Positions 1 to 7,385 of a stretch of DNA of 26,030 bases are shown here, one piece after another. The notes below the pieces were generated by a model. The model was not told where the DNA came from. It saw only the letters and a program-made list of their open reading frames with translations, and searched no databases. Each line of letters opens with the position of its first letter. Position 1 is the first letter of the stretch. A program made the position numbers and the translations under genes. Origin of the DNA: an uncultured Collinsella sp. (GTDB lineage: Bacteria; Actinomycetota; Coriobacteriia; Coriobacteriales; Coriobacteriaceae); NCBI GenBank assembly GCA_902461085.1, contig CABPWH010000024.1:1-26030 (forward strand), written 5' to 3'.

Positions 1-19
1 GCCTGCGGTTGATGCAGGC
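1..19 (-). terminator. Small hairpin downstream of hom
   Basis: A perfect 6-bp stem (GCCTGC/GCAGGC) with a 7-base loop lies about 45 bases beyond the hom stop codon. No clear T-run is visible before the window ends, so a terminator role is only possible. Confidence 0.25.
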
Positions 20-64
20 AGCGCGCCTTTTGCGTTGAGCTCCGTTGAGGTTCGAAGTAGTGGA

Positions 65-1408
65 CTAGTTGGCCATGACGCCTTCGGTCCAGGCCTCGAC
101 GTCCTCGATGCGCAGGACGTTGGCGACCTCGGCCACGCAGTCGACGCTGGCAAGCTCGGCGGCGGCAGCCTGGACGTCCTTCTCGAGCGCGCGGTGCGTC
201 AGGAAGATGACCGAGCAGGCATCGCTGACGCCCGACTTGCCGTCCTCGACCTGGTTGATGAGCGAGATCGAGATGTTGTGCTTGGCAAAGATGTCGACCG
301 TCTCGGACAGGGCGCCCACGCGGTCGGCGACCTTCAGGCGCACATAGTACTTGGTCTGGAGCTCGTCCATGGGCTTAAAGGCGAGGTTGTGGCCATAGGG
401 CTCAATCTCGGGCAGTGGAGCCACGCCGCGGCTGATCTGCTCGGAGAGCGACAGGATATCGCCCACGACGGCGCTCGCGGTGGGGAAGGAGCCTGCGCCG
501 GCACCGTAGAACATGGTCTCGCCCACGGCGTCGCCTACCACGTAGACAGCGTTCATGGCGCCGTTGACCTTGGCAAGCATGTGGTCGGCGGGGATCAGCG
601 TGGGATGCACGCGGACGTCGACGCCGGCGTCGGTGTTGCGGGCGATGCCGAGCAGCTTAATGGTATAGCCGAGCTCGCGGGCCTGGGCGATGTCCTCGGC
701 GCCGATGGTACGGATACCCTGCTGGTACACATCGTCAGTGGTCACGCGGGTGCCAAAGCCGATGGAGGCGAGGATAGCCGTCTTGCTGGCGGCATCGAAG
801 CCGTCGACGTCGGCGGACGGGTCGGCCTCGGCATAGCCCTTGGCCTGCGCGTCGGCAAGCACGTCGGCGTAATCGGCACCCTCGGCGTCCATGCGCGACA
901 GGATGTAGTTGGTGGTGCCGTTGAGGATGCCGGCGATAGTCAGGATCTTGTTGCCCACCAGGTCGTGCTCGAGCGTGCTCACGATGGGGATGCCGCCGCC
1001 GCAGCTGGCCTCGCACTTAATCTGCACGCCACACGCGCGCGCCTTCTCGGCGAGCGTCTCGACATGACGGCCCAGCAGGGCCTTGTTGGCAGAGACGATG
1101 TGCTTGCCGTGCTCGAAGGCGGTGGTGAAGATCTCGGTCGCGGGGTGCTCGCCGCCGATGAGCTCGACGACGATATCGACGGCGGGGTCGGTGACGACGT
1201 CATGCCAGTCGCTCGTAAAGGCCTCACGCTCAATACCGGCCGCCTCGGCCTGCTCCCAGGCAAGCGCGCAGGCGCGGGTCAGCTTAAGGTCGATGCCGTA
1301 GGCTGCCAGGTACTCATCGTGGTGGCTCTTGATCAGACGGGCCACGCCGCCGCCGACGGTTCCCAGACCGATCAGACCGACGTTCACGGTGCGCAGGGGT
1401 TCGCTCAT
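65..1408 (-). CDS. hom: Homoserine dehydrogenase
   Basis: This gene encodes NADP-dependent homoserine dehydrogenase, which reduces aspartate semialdehyde to homoserine, the branch point to threonine, methionine and isoleucine. The 447-residue product starts with a nucleotide-binding segment (VGLIGLGTVGGGVARL, near residues 10-25). It carries the catalytic-domain signatures SANKALLG and ILNGTTNYILSRM. A C-terminal ACT domain follows from about residue 355 (YYVRLKVADRVGALSETVDIF), the usual site of threonine feedback control. The length and domain order are those of the long Gram-positive Hom, with no fused aspartokinase. AAGGAG lies 6 bases before the ATG, which supports this start. The gene stands alone and divergent from the liv operon. 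Isoleucine synthesis and branched-chain uptake are related in function, but nothing in the sequence shows co-regulation. Confidence 0.96.
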   Translation of the reverse strand: MSEPLRTVNVGLIGLGTVGGGVARLIKSHHDEYLAAYGIDLKLTRACALAWEQAEAAGIEREAFTSDWHDVVTDPAVDIVVELIGGEHPATEIFTTAFEHGKHIVSANKALLGRHVETLAEKARACGVQIKCEASCGGGIPIVSTLEHDLVGNKILTIAGILNGTTNYILSRMDAEGADYADVLADAQAKGYAEADPSADVDGFDAASKTAILASIGFGTRVTTDDVYQQGIRTIGAEDIAQARELGYTIKLLGIARNTDAGVDVRVHPTLIPADHMLAKVNGAMNAVYVVGDAVGETMFYGAGAGSFPTASAVVGDILSLSEQISRGVAPLPEIEPYGHNLAFKPMDELQTKYYVRLKVADRVGALSETVDIFAKHNISISLINQVEDGKSGVSDACSVIFLTHRALEKDVQAAAAELASVDCVAEVANVLRIEDVEAWTEGVMAN

Positions 1409-1462
1409 TGATAGCTCCTTCGTGCATCTTATGGATGGATTAACCGCTTAATGGTTGAGTGC

Positions 1463-1468
1463 ATTCTA
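1463..1468 (-). promoter_or_regulatory. Candidate -10 element for hom
   Basis: On the minus strand, TAGAAT lies about 55 bases upstream of the hom start codon. It sits in a CGCTAGAAT context resembling the CGCTACAAT element before the transglutaminase-like gene at 24570. No convincing -35 hexamer is seen, so this is tentative. Confidence 0.25.
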
Positions 1469-1599
1469 GCGTGAACCGAGGGCGCGTGCTTGCCAGGCAA
1501 CAGGAGTCGCACAAAACGGCACCCCCGAAACGCTGCGGAAACATTGGAAACATGCTCGCTACAAACGAACTTCCGTAACAAGCTGTCAGCGTTTGCACC

Positions 1600-1720
1600 A
1601 TAAGGTTTGCCCTGTGCGACTGGGGCATGCAGGCGCTCGTCGGCGTGGAATGACGAGGGGCAGGTCGAAAAGCCCGCTACGGCCTATGTGATTCAGGACG
1701 GCAAGCACATCGCCGCCTAG
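1600..1720 (+). pseudogene. Remnant of a second livJ (internally deleted)
   Basis: Two short pieces match the intact LivJ downstream. Bases 1615-1644 encode CDWGMQALVG, against LDWGMQALVG in LivJ. Bases 1643-1720 encode AWNDEGQVEKPATAYVIQDG and then KHIAA and a stop, against TWNDKGQVQKDPTAYVITDG near the LivJ C-terminus. The two pieces are fused out of frame, so the first piece runs into TGA at 1651. About 250 codons of the middle are missing. The C-terminal piece is clearly diverged from the intact gene at both the DNA and protein level, so this is not a recent tandem copy. No function is expected. It may mark an older or additional liv locus here. Confidence 0.8.
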
Positions 1721-1813
1721 GTGCGCACAAAACGCGACCGGTGAGTCTGTTTTAATCAGGGCAGAGGCGCTTGTAACAGAATAGAAATATTACTTTCACA
1801 CAATAAAGTGGTG

Positions 1814-1855
1814 TTTATGCATAAATCAATTAAAACACGCATTTTTATGGATAAA
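1814..1855. promoter_or_regulatory. Tandem palindromic operator candidate upstream of livJ
   Basis: TTTATGCATAAA (1814-1825) is a perfect 12-bp palindrome. TTTATGGATAAA (1844-1855) differs from it at one central base. Their starts are 30 bases apart, close to three helical turns, inside a conspicuously AT-rich stretch (about 1770-1885) about 140-180 bases before the livJ start. The arrangement suggests a pair of sites for a dimeric regulator on one face of the DNA, possibly amino-acid responsive. The regulator is unknown. Confidence 0.5.
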
Positions 1856-1911
1856 TGAACAAGGCCAAAGAAAAAGTTGAAATAATCGCCACTTTTCCCA
1901 ACTAAAGCGTC

Positions 1912-1992
1912 TACTATTTTGCGAACGCCGAACACGGCGAAGGATGGCCTGTCGGGTAACCGAAACCCGACGAGATTTGAGAGGAGAGCCGT
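1912..1992 (+). promoter_or_regulatory. livJ -10 candidate and structured leader
   Basis: TACTAT (1912-1917) is a plausible -10 element, though no good -35 is seen at standard spacing. The transcript would begin near 1924 and carry two hairpins. One is CGCCG-AACA-CGGCG (1926-1939). The other is GTCGGGT/ACCCGAC with a 7-base loop (1951-1971). The ribosome binding site GAGGAGAG follows at about 1980-1987. The hairpins leave the ribosome site free, so they could stabilise the mRNA or take part in leader control. Confidence 0.4.
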
Positions 1993-3183
1993 ATGTCGAG
2001 CCTCACCGGTAAGTCATTGAACCCTGTTATGAATCGCAGGAGCGTTATCGCGAGCGCAGCAGGTCTGGGGGCGATGTCCATTCTAGCTGGCTGCTCCTCC
2101 AACGGCGGCAACAGCGGTTCCGCTTCGGGCGACGCTTCGTTTAAGATCGGCACCATCGGCCCGTTGACCGGCGCCAACGCGTCCTACGGCAAGTCCGTTA
2201 CCCAGGGTGTCGAGCTTGGATGCAAGGATTTTTCGACCAAGGAACTGCCGCTTGCCAGCAAGGCCGAGGATGACCAGGCCGATGGCGAGAAGGCCGTCAA
2301 CGCCTTCAACACCCTGCTCGACTGGGGCATGCAGGCCCTCGTCGGTCCGACCACCACGGGTGCGTCGGTTGCCGTTGCAGCAGAGTGCGGTAACGACCCC
2401 AAGACGTTCATGATCACCCCGTCCGCGTCCTCCGAGGACGTTACCAAGGGCAAGGATTGCGTCTTCCAGGTTTGCTTTACCGATCCCAACCAGGGTGTCA
2501 ACGCTGCCAAGTTCCTGGCGCAGAAGTATGCGGACGAGAAGTTCGTGCTGTTCTATAACTCCGGCGACGCCTATTCTTCGGGCATCGCAGATTCCTTTAA
2601 GGCCCAGGCCGCTGAGTCCAAGCTCGAGATTGTTGACGAGGAGACCTTTAAGGACGACTCCGCCACGAGCTTTACCAACCAGCTGACCAAGGCCAAGCAG
2701 GCTGGCGCCACCATGATCTTTGCGCCGATCTACTACACACCGGCGTCCGTCCTGCTCAAGAACGCCAAGGACATGGGCTACGACGTCAAGATGATGGGTT
2801 GCGACGGCATGGACGGCATCCTGGGCGTTGAGGGCTTCGACACCTCTCTTGCCGAGGGTCTGCTGCTCATGACCCCGTTCTCCGCCGACGACGAGAAGAA
2901 CGCCGACTTCGTCAAGGCATATAAGGATAAGTACGGCGATACCCCCGACCAGTTTGCCGCCGATGCCTACGATGGCGTGCACGCGGTGGCCGAGGCCCTC
3001 AAGGAGGCCGGTCTTGGTGTCGACGCCGACCCGACCGAGGTCGCCGACAAGCTGCCCAAGGCCATGCTCAAGATTACCGTTGACGGTCTGACTGGCAAGC
3101 TCACCTGGAACGATAAGGGCCAGGTCCAGAAGGACCCCACGGCGTACGTCATCACCGATGGCGAGTACGTACAGGCCAAATAG
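1993..3183 (+). CDS. livJ: Branched-chain amino acid ABC transporter substrate-binding lipoprotein
   Basis: This is the extracellular solute receptor of a Liv-type branched-chain amino acid importer, which hands substrate to LivH/LivM. The 396-residue product has a long N-terminus with RR at 15-16, a hydrophobic stretch and a lipobox LAGC ending at Cys34, so it should be a membrane-anchored lipoprotein. The N-RR-S motif before the hydrophobic core could allow Tat export, but the Sec route is equally possible. From about residue 50 it has the periplasmic-binding-protein type 1 fold signature (FKIGTIGPLTGANASYGKSV). GAGGAGAG precedes the ATG. A second in-frame ATG at 2029 (MNRRSVIAS) is a possible alternative start, giving a more usual signal length. 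The gene heads the livJHMGF operon. Ligand specificity (Leu, Ile, Val or another amino acid) cannot be read from the sequence. Confidence 0.93.
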   Translation: MSSLTGKSLNPVMNRRSVIASAAGLGAMSILAGCSSNGGNSGSASGDASFKIGTIGPLTGANASYGKSVTQGVELGCKDFSTKELPLASKAEDDQADGEKAVNAFNTLLDWGMQALVGPTTTGASVAVAAECGNDPKTFMITPSASSEDVTKGKDCVFQVCFTDPNQGVNAAKFLAQKYADEKFVLFYNSGDAYSSGIADSFKAQAAESKLEIVDEETFKDDSATSFTNQLTKAKQAGATMIFAPIYYTPASVLLKNAKDMGYDVKMMGCDGMDGILGVEGFDTSLAEGLLLMTPFSADDEKNADFVKAYKDKYGDTPDQFAADAYDGVHAVAEALKEAGLGVDADPTEVADKLPKAMLKITVDGLTGKLTWNDKGQVQKDPTAYVITDGEYVQAK

Positions 3184-3211
3184 GCCGCCTTACATAGAGC
3201 GGTTTTGATCC

Positions 3212-3273
3212 CAAGCAGGGGAGGTTTTGGCCTTCCCTGCTTGCTTGGTATCTAGGGACAGTGTAACGTCCCT
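3212..3273 (+). promoter_or_regulatory. Intercistronic hairpins between livJ and livH
   Basis: A strong hairpin spans 3212-3243: 13 pairs including one G-T, with a 6-base TTTTGG loop. A second, AGGGAC/GTCCCT (3254-3273), has an 8-base loop and is followed by GTTTC. Neither has a long T-run. Their position after the binding-protein gene fits partial termination or 3' end protection, a common way to make more receptor than membrane subunits. Confidence 0.55.
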
Positions 3274-3319
3274 GTTTCATACATGTACTGGAAACCTATT
3301 CGAAAGGGGGATGTGGAAC

Positions 3320-4201
3320 ATGACGGTCTTTATCCAATACCTGGTCAACGGCCTGTCCATGGGTAGCGTCTACGCCATCATCGCGTTGGGCTACACCATG
3401 GTCTACGGTATCGCCAAGATGCTCAACTTCGCTCACGGCGACGTCATCATGGTCGGTGCCTATGTCTCGTTCTGCGCCACGTCGTATCTCGGCCTCCCGG
3501 GCTGGGCATCTGTAGTTCTCTCTTGCGTGGTCTGCACGGTTCTCGGTGTTCTCATTGAGGGTCTGGCCTATAAGCCGCTGCGCCAAGCAGGCCCGCTGGC
3601 CGTTCTGATCACGGCCATTGGTGTGTCGTACTTCCTGCAGAATGCCGCACAGCTTCTGTGGGGCGCCACGCCCAAGAACTTCACTTCGCTCGTCGCCTTC
3701 CCGGTGCCGGAGTTCTTGGCCAAGTTCAACGTGAGCGCTGTCTCGCTTGTCACCATCGTCGCCTGTCTGGTTATCATGGCCGGTTTGGTGTTCTTTACGG
3801 GCAAGACCAAGATGGGTAAAGCCATGCGTGCCGTGTCCGAGGACAAGGCCGCCGCTCAGCTCATGGGCATCAATGTCAACCGCACTATCTCGATGACGTT
3901 CGCCATCGGCTCGGCGCTTGCCGCCATCGCCGGCGTGCTGCTGTGCTCCTACTCGCCGGTGCTGCAGCCCACGACGGGCGCCATGCCTGGCATCAAGGCC
4001 TTCGATGCCGCCGTTTTCGGCGGCATCGGCTCCATTCCCGGTGCCTTTGTCGGCGGCATTCTCATCGGCATCATCGAGGCGATGGCGCAGGCTTACATTT
4101 CCACGAGCCTTGCCAACTCTATCGTCTTTGGTGTTTTGATCATCGTCCTGCTCGTCAAGCCTGCCGGCCTCTTGGGCAAGTACGTCCCCGAGAAGGTGTA
4201 G
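3320..4201 (+). CDS. livH: Branched-chain amino acid ABC transporter permease LivH
   Basis: This is an integral membrane subunit of the Liv importer, pairing with LivM to form the translocation path. The 293-residue product is almost entirely hydrophobic. It begins MTVFIQYLVNGLSMGSVYAI and carries the family motif NFAHGD near residue 38. The C-terminal segment FGGIGSIPGAFVGGILIGI is typical of LivH. I chose the ATG at 3320 because GAAAGGGGG ends 9 bases before it. An in-frame ATG at 3311 lies too close to that site, and the longer reading from 3227 adds a non-hydrophobic, Cys-containing tail that does not fit the family. Its stop at 4201 abuts livM. Confidence 0.93.
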   Translation: MTVFIQYLVNGLSMGSVYAIIALGYTMVYGIAKMLNFAHGDVIMVGAYVSFCATSYLGLPGWASVVLSCVVCTVLGVLIEGLAYKPLRQAGPLAVLITAIGVSYFLQNAAQLLWGATPKNFTSLVAFPVPEFLAKFNVSAVSLVTIVACLVIMAGLVFFTGKTKMGKAMRAVSEDKAAAQLMGINVNRTISMTFAIGSALAAIAGVLLCSYSPVLQPTTGAMPGIKAFDAAVFGGIGSIPGAFVGGILIGIIEAMAQAYISTSLANSIVFGVLIIVLLVKPAGLLGKYVPEKV

Positions 4202-4210
4202 GTGAGCGTT

Positions 4211-5290
4211 ATGAAGTTTCTTAAAGACAAGCAGACGCGTCACGACTTTGTCACGTACGCCATGTGCATTGTGGCGTTCGCCATCGTGTTCATTATGCAG
4301 TCTAACCACATGATCCCGCGCATGATCGCCGGTCAGCTGGTCCCCATCACGGCCTATATCGTCATGGCCATCTCCCTTAACCTCGTCGTCGGCATCGCGG
4401 GCGACCTGTCGCTGGGCCATGCGGGCTTTATGAGTGTCGGTGCCTACACGGGCATCGTCACCGCGGTCGCTCTCGAGAGCGCCGTTCCCTCCGATCCGGT
4501 GCGCCTTATCATCAGCATCGTGGTCGGCGCCATCGCTGCCGCCATCCTGGGCTTCTTGATCGGCATCCCGGTCCTTCGCCTGAGCGGCGATTACCTGGCT
4601 ATCGTGACGCTGGCCTTTGGCGAGATCATCAAAGAGATCGTCACTTGCCTTATCGTGGGTGTCGACTCGCGCGGCCTGCACGTGATCTTTAACATCACGG
4701 GCAACTCTACGATCGACGACCTGCACCTGCTCGAGGACGGCACCGCCATCATCAAGGGCGCCCAGGGCGCCTCGGGCGTGTCGACGTACTCGACCTTCCT
4801 CGCCGGCGCCATCCTAGTCATGGTCGCACTCGTGATCGTGCTCAACCTGGTTCGCAGCCGTACCGGCCGTGCCATTATGGCCGTGCGCGACAACAAGATC
4901 GCTGCCGAGTCCGTGGGTATCTCCGTCACCCAGTACCGCATGATTGCCTTCGTGGTTTCCGCCGCCCTCGCCGGTGCTGCCGGAGCCCTCTTCGGCGGTA
5001 ACTTCTCGCAGCTCTCCGCCACCAAGTTCGACTTCAACACGTCCATCCTCATCCTGGTGTTCGTGGTCCTGGGCGGTCTGGGCAACATGCGCGGCTCCGT
5101 CATCGCGGCGGCGTTGCTCACGGTGCTTCCCGAGCTGCTCCGTCAGTTCTCGGACTACCGCATGCTCATCTACGCCATCGTGCTGATCCTTGTCATGATC
5201 TTTACCAACAATCCGCAGCTCAAGGCGTTCTTCGGTCACGTCAAGGACCGCTTTGCTCCCAAGAAGGAGGTGGCAGCCGATGCCCAGTAA
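4211..5290 (+). CDS. livM: Branched-chain amino acid ABC transporter permease LivM
   Basis: This is the second membrane permease of the Liv importer. The product has about 359 residues and some eight or more hydrophobic segments. It contains the LivM signatures GDLSLGHAGFMSVGAYTG and GGLGNMRGSVIAAALLTVLPELLR. A polar loop after about residue 150 (VDSRGLHVIFN through ASGVSTYS) separates two hydrophobic blocks, as in the family. The start is uncertain: GTG at 4202 adds three residues and directly follows the livH stop, while ATG at 4211 has AGGTGAG just upstream. Either way it is translationally coupled to livH. Its end overlaps livG by 11 bases. Confidence 0.92.
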   Translation: MKFLKDKQTRHDFVTYAMCIVAFAIVFIMQSNHMIPRMIAGQLVPITAYIVMAISLNLVVGIAGDLSLGHAGFMSVGAYTGIVTAVALESAVPSDPVRLIISIVVGAIAAAILGFLIGIPVLRLSGDYLAIVTLAFGEIIKEIVTCLIVGVDSRGLHVIFNITGNSTIDDLHLLEDGTAIIKGAQGASGVSTYSTFLAGAILVMVALVIVLNLVRSRTGRAIMAVRDNKIAAESVGISVTQYRMIAFVVSAALAGAAGALFGGNFSQLSATKFDFNTSILILVFVVLGGLGNMRGSVIAAALLTVLPELLRQFSDYRMLIYAIVLILVMIFTNNPQLKAFFGHVKDRFAPKKEVAADAQ

Positions 5291-6140
5291 ATTTGAGTTC
5301 AACAAGGGCAAGATGGTCCCGTATCCTTCTGGCGCCATCGTTCCCGATCGCGATCTGGGCGAGCGCCCGGCGCTCGAGTGCATCCACCTGGGCATTGAAT
5401 TCGGCGGCCTTAAGGCGGTCGACGATTTCAGCCTAACCATCGGCAAGACCGAGATCGCCGGTCTCATCGGTCCCAACGGTGCCGGTAAGACCACGGTCTT
5501 CAACCTGCTCACCAAGGTGTATCAGCCCACGCACGGCACCATCCTGCTCGACGGCGAGGACACTTCGGGCAAGTCGGTCTATCAGGTCAACCGCATGGGA
5601 ATTGCCCGTACATTCCAGAACATTCGCCTGTTCAACACCATGACGGTGGAGGATAACGTTAAGGTCGGCCTGCACAACCAGGAGCGCTACTCCGGCTTTG
5701 AGGGCGTGCTGCGCCTGCCGACGTATTGGAAGCACGAGAAGGCCGCCCATGAGCGCGCCATGGAGCTGCTGTCCATCTTTGATATGGAGCACCTGGCAAA
5801 CGAGCAGGCCGGTGCGCTGCCTTATGGCGCCCAGCGTCGTCTGGAGATCGTCCGCGCGCTTGCCACCAACCCCAAGCTACTGCTGCTCGACGAGCCTGCC
5901 GCCGGCATGAACCCGTCCGAGACTGCGGAGCTCATGGAGAACATCGTCAAGATTCGCGACACCTTCGGCATCGCCATCATGCTTATCGAGCATGATATGT
6001 CGCTCGTTATGAACATCTGTGAGGGCATCTGCGTGCTTAACTTTGGTAAGGTCATCGCCAAGGGCACGGCCGAGGAAATCCAGAACAACGATGCTGTTAT
6101 CGAGGCGTATCTGGGCAAGCAGGATAAGGGGGAGAACTAA
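5280..6140 (+). CDS. livG: Branched-chain amino acid ABC transporter ATP-binding protein LivG
   Basis: This is one of the two cytoplasmic ATPases that energise the Liv importer. The 286-residue protein has Walker A GPNGAGKT (64-71) and a Q-loop glutamine in RTFQNIRLF (Q113). The signature region LPYGAQRR (180-187) stands where most LivG proteins have LSYGQQRR. Walker B is LLLLDEP (D204, E205) and the H-loop histidine is in IEHDM (H238). The C-terminal extension typical of LivG is present (GKVIAKGTAEEI). The ATG at 5280 lies inside the end of livM and is preceded by AAGGAGG at 5264-5270, which fixes the start. The first 30 residues before the ABC core are longer than usual. Confidence 0.94.
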   Translation: MPSKFEFNKGKMVPYPSGAIVPDRDLGERPALECIHLGIEFGGLKAVDDFSLTIGKTEIAGLIGPNGAGKTTVFNLLTKVYQPTHGTILLDGEDTSGKSVYQVNRMGIARTFQNIRLFNTMTVEDNVKVGLHNQERYSGFEGVLRLPTYWKHEKAAHERAMELLSIFDMEHLANEQAGALPYGAQRRLEIVRALATNPKLLLLDEPAAGMNPSETAELMENIVKIRDTFGIAIMLIEHDMSLVMNICEGICVLNFGKVIAKGTAEEIQNNDAVIEAYLGKQDKGEN

Positions 6141-6854
6141 ATGGCAGAGCCGATGCTTTCCGTCTACAACATCAACGTCTGGTACGGCGCCATCCACGCC
6201 ATCAAGGACATCTCCTTTAACGTCAACGAGGGCGAGATCGTGGCCTTGATCGGTGCCAACGGCGCCGGTAAGTCCACGACGCTTAAAACCGTCTCGGGCC
6301 TGCTGCGCTCCAAGACCGGCTCCATCAAGTTTATGGGCGAGGACATTACCCATACGCCTGCCGACAAGCTGGTGGGCAAGGGCCTGGCCCAGGTCCCCGA
6401 GGGCCGTCGCGCCTTTTTGCAGATGACGGTCGAGGAGAACCTGGAGATGGGCGCCTATACGCAGCCCAAGTCCACGGTTGCTCCGGGCCTTGAGCGCGTC
6501 TACGAGCAGTTCCCGCGCCTTAAGGAGCGCCGTCGCCAGGTCGCCGGCACCCTTTCGGGCGGCGAGCAGCAGATGCTCGTTATGGGCCGCGCCCTTATGA
6601 GTAACCCCAAACTGCTTATGCTCGACGAACCCTCCATGGGTTTGGCGCCGATTCTGATTGAGCAGATCTTCCAGATTGTCGAGGACCTGCACAAGGCCGG
6701 CACCACGGTGCTTCTGGTCGAGCAAAACGCCCAGATGGCGCTCTCGATTGCTACACGCGGCTACGTGCTCGAGACCGGCAAGATTACCATGACCGGCACG
6801 GGCCAAGAGCTCCTGCACGACGATAACGTCCGCAAAGCCTATCTGGGCGGTTAG
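6141..6854 (+). CDS. livF: Branched-chain amino acid ABC transporter ATP-binding protein LivF
   Basis: This is the second ATPase of the Liv importer. The 237-residue product has Walker A GANGAGKS (38-45), ABC signature LSGGEQQ (138-144), Walker B LLMLDEP (D162, E163) and the LivF-typical ending LLVEQNAQMAL. The ATG follows the livG stop with no gap, and AAGGGGGAG lies 6 bases upstream, inside the end of livG. It is the last gene of the operon and is followed by a strong hairpin. The last 135 bases (6720-6854) recur in diverged form at 10468-10602. Confidence 0.95.
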   Translation: MAEPMLSVYNINVWYGAIHAIKDISFNVNEGEIVALIGANGAGKSTTLKTVSGLLRSKTGSIKFMGEDITHTPADKLVGKGLAQVPEGRRAFLQMTVEENLEMGAYTQPKSTVAPGLERVYEQFPRLKERRRQVAGTLSGGEQQMLVMGRALMSNPKLLMLDEPSMGLAPILIEQIFQIVEDLHKAGTTVLLVEQNAQMALSIATRGYVLETGKITMTGTGQELLHDDNVRKAYLGG

Positions 6855-6858
6855 ATTG

Positions 6859-6884
6859 TTACGGCGTTTTACCAAACGCCGTAA
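6859..6884 (+). terminator. Hairpin directly after livF
   Basis: A perfect 11-bp stem (TTACGGCGTTT/AAACGCCGTAA) with a TACC loop begins 4 bases after the livF stop. There is no T-run. A hairpin with the same shape but compensatory base changes follows the livF remnant at 10608-10631, so the structure itself seems to matter. Confidence 0.65.
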
Positions 6885-6933
6885 TCAGCCGACGCTGCAA
6901 GCCCGCCAGGGCGGCAATCTGCCTTTCAACTTC

Positions 6934-6963
6934 AAGGGCGCGACCAAAAGGTCAGCGCCCTTT
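6934..6963 (+). terminator. Probable terminator of the liv operon
   Basis: AAGGGCGC-GACC pairs with GGTC-A-GCGCCCTT around an AAAA loop. This gives 12 pairs with one bulged A. T-rich sequence (TTTCGTTTC) follows, as for a factor-independent terminator. Confidence 0.65.
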
Positions 6964-6969
6964 CGTTTC

Positions 6970-7252
6970 ACGTCACCTTGTCTCAAATGCGGCCCGCTCT
7001 GTCCGTCCTCTTACTGCGACGGTGCCATGGTCTAAGGTGGTCGTTGGGCGGGCCGCTGTTCCTGGCGCTGTGCGCACGGAATGGGCTACTTGTTAACCCA
7101 GTGGCTAACGTCCCTCCTTAGCTTTCGATCGCGGCTGCCGCGGCGTGGGTGTGCCGCGCGCATCACGGCGCAGCGGGCGTCCTCCTTCATGGCGTGCTCC
7201 TGAGCGAGGTTCCTGACATTGCAAAACGGGCATTCGCGGGTCGGATCCGCGT
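6970..7252. other. Gene-poor stretch between liv terminator and AraC region
   Basis: I see no convincing gene here. A 60-codon minus-strand reading (7086-7268) contains CPFC and a later Cys/His, but it has no ribosome binding site and I do not recognise it. The composition becomes more GC-rich toward the AraC gene, which may mark the edge of transferred DNA. Confidence 0.3.
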
Positions 7253-7285
7253 GCCGACGGTCTATCATCGAGACGGACCGTCGGC
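7253..7285. promoter_or_regulatory. Inverted repeat upstream of the AraC-type gene
   Basis: GCCGACGGTC (7253-7262) and GACCGTCGGC (7276-7285) form a perfect 10-bp inverted repeat with a 13-base spacer, about 100 bases before the regulator start. It could be an operator for the regulator itself. No T-run follows, so a terminator is less likely. Confidence 0.4.
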
Positions 7286-7385
7286 GACGAGCCAGTCATC
7301 AAAAACTCTCATTATTCGCCCCTTGGACGCGAGGACTGCGCTGCCTTGTTGCCCCATGCTCTCTTCTCGGAAGGATGGTGACCCG

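Noticed and set aside
35..1411. Plus-strand open frame opposite hom
   Set aside because: Hom on the minus strand has complete conserved motifs and a good ribosome site. The plus frame is a shadow.
1409..1614. Possible T-box or riboswitch upstream of hom
   Set aside because: I could not find a T-box sequence or a conserved riboswitch core. Only a weak -10 candidate is visible.
3296..4726. Minus-strand open reading frame of 476 codons across livH and livM
   Set aside because: The opposite strand encodes clear permeases. The product is Asp/His/Arg-rich with no domain.
7086..7268. Small minus-strand frame with CPFC and further Cys/His, possible zinc protein
   Set aside because: It has no ribosome binding site, its start lies inside the inverted repeat region, overlapping frames are also open, and the family is not recognised.
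7149..7385. N-terminal extension of the AraC-type regulator
   Set aside because: It runs through the upstream region and inverted repeat. The ribosome site and domain start support ATG 7386.
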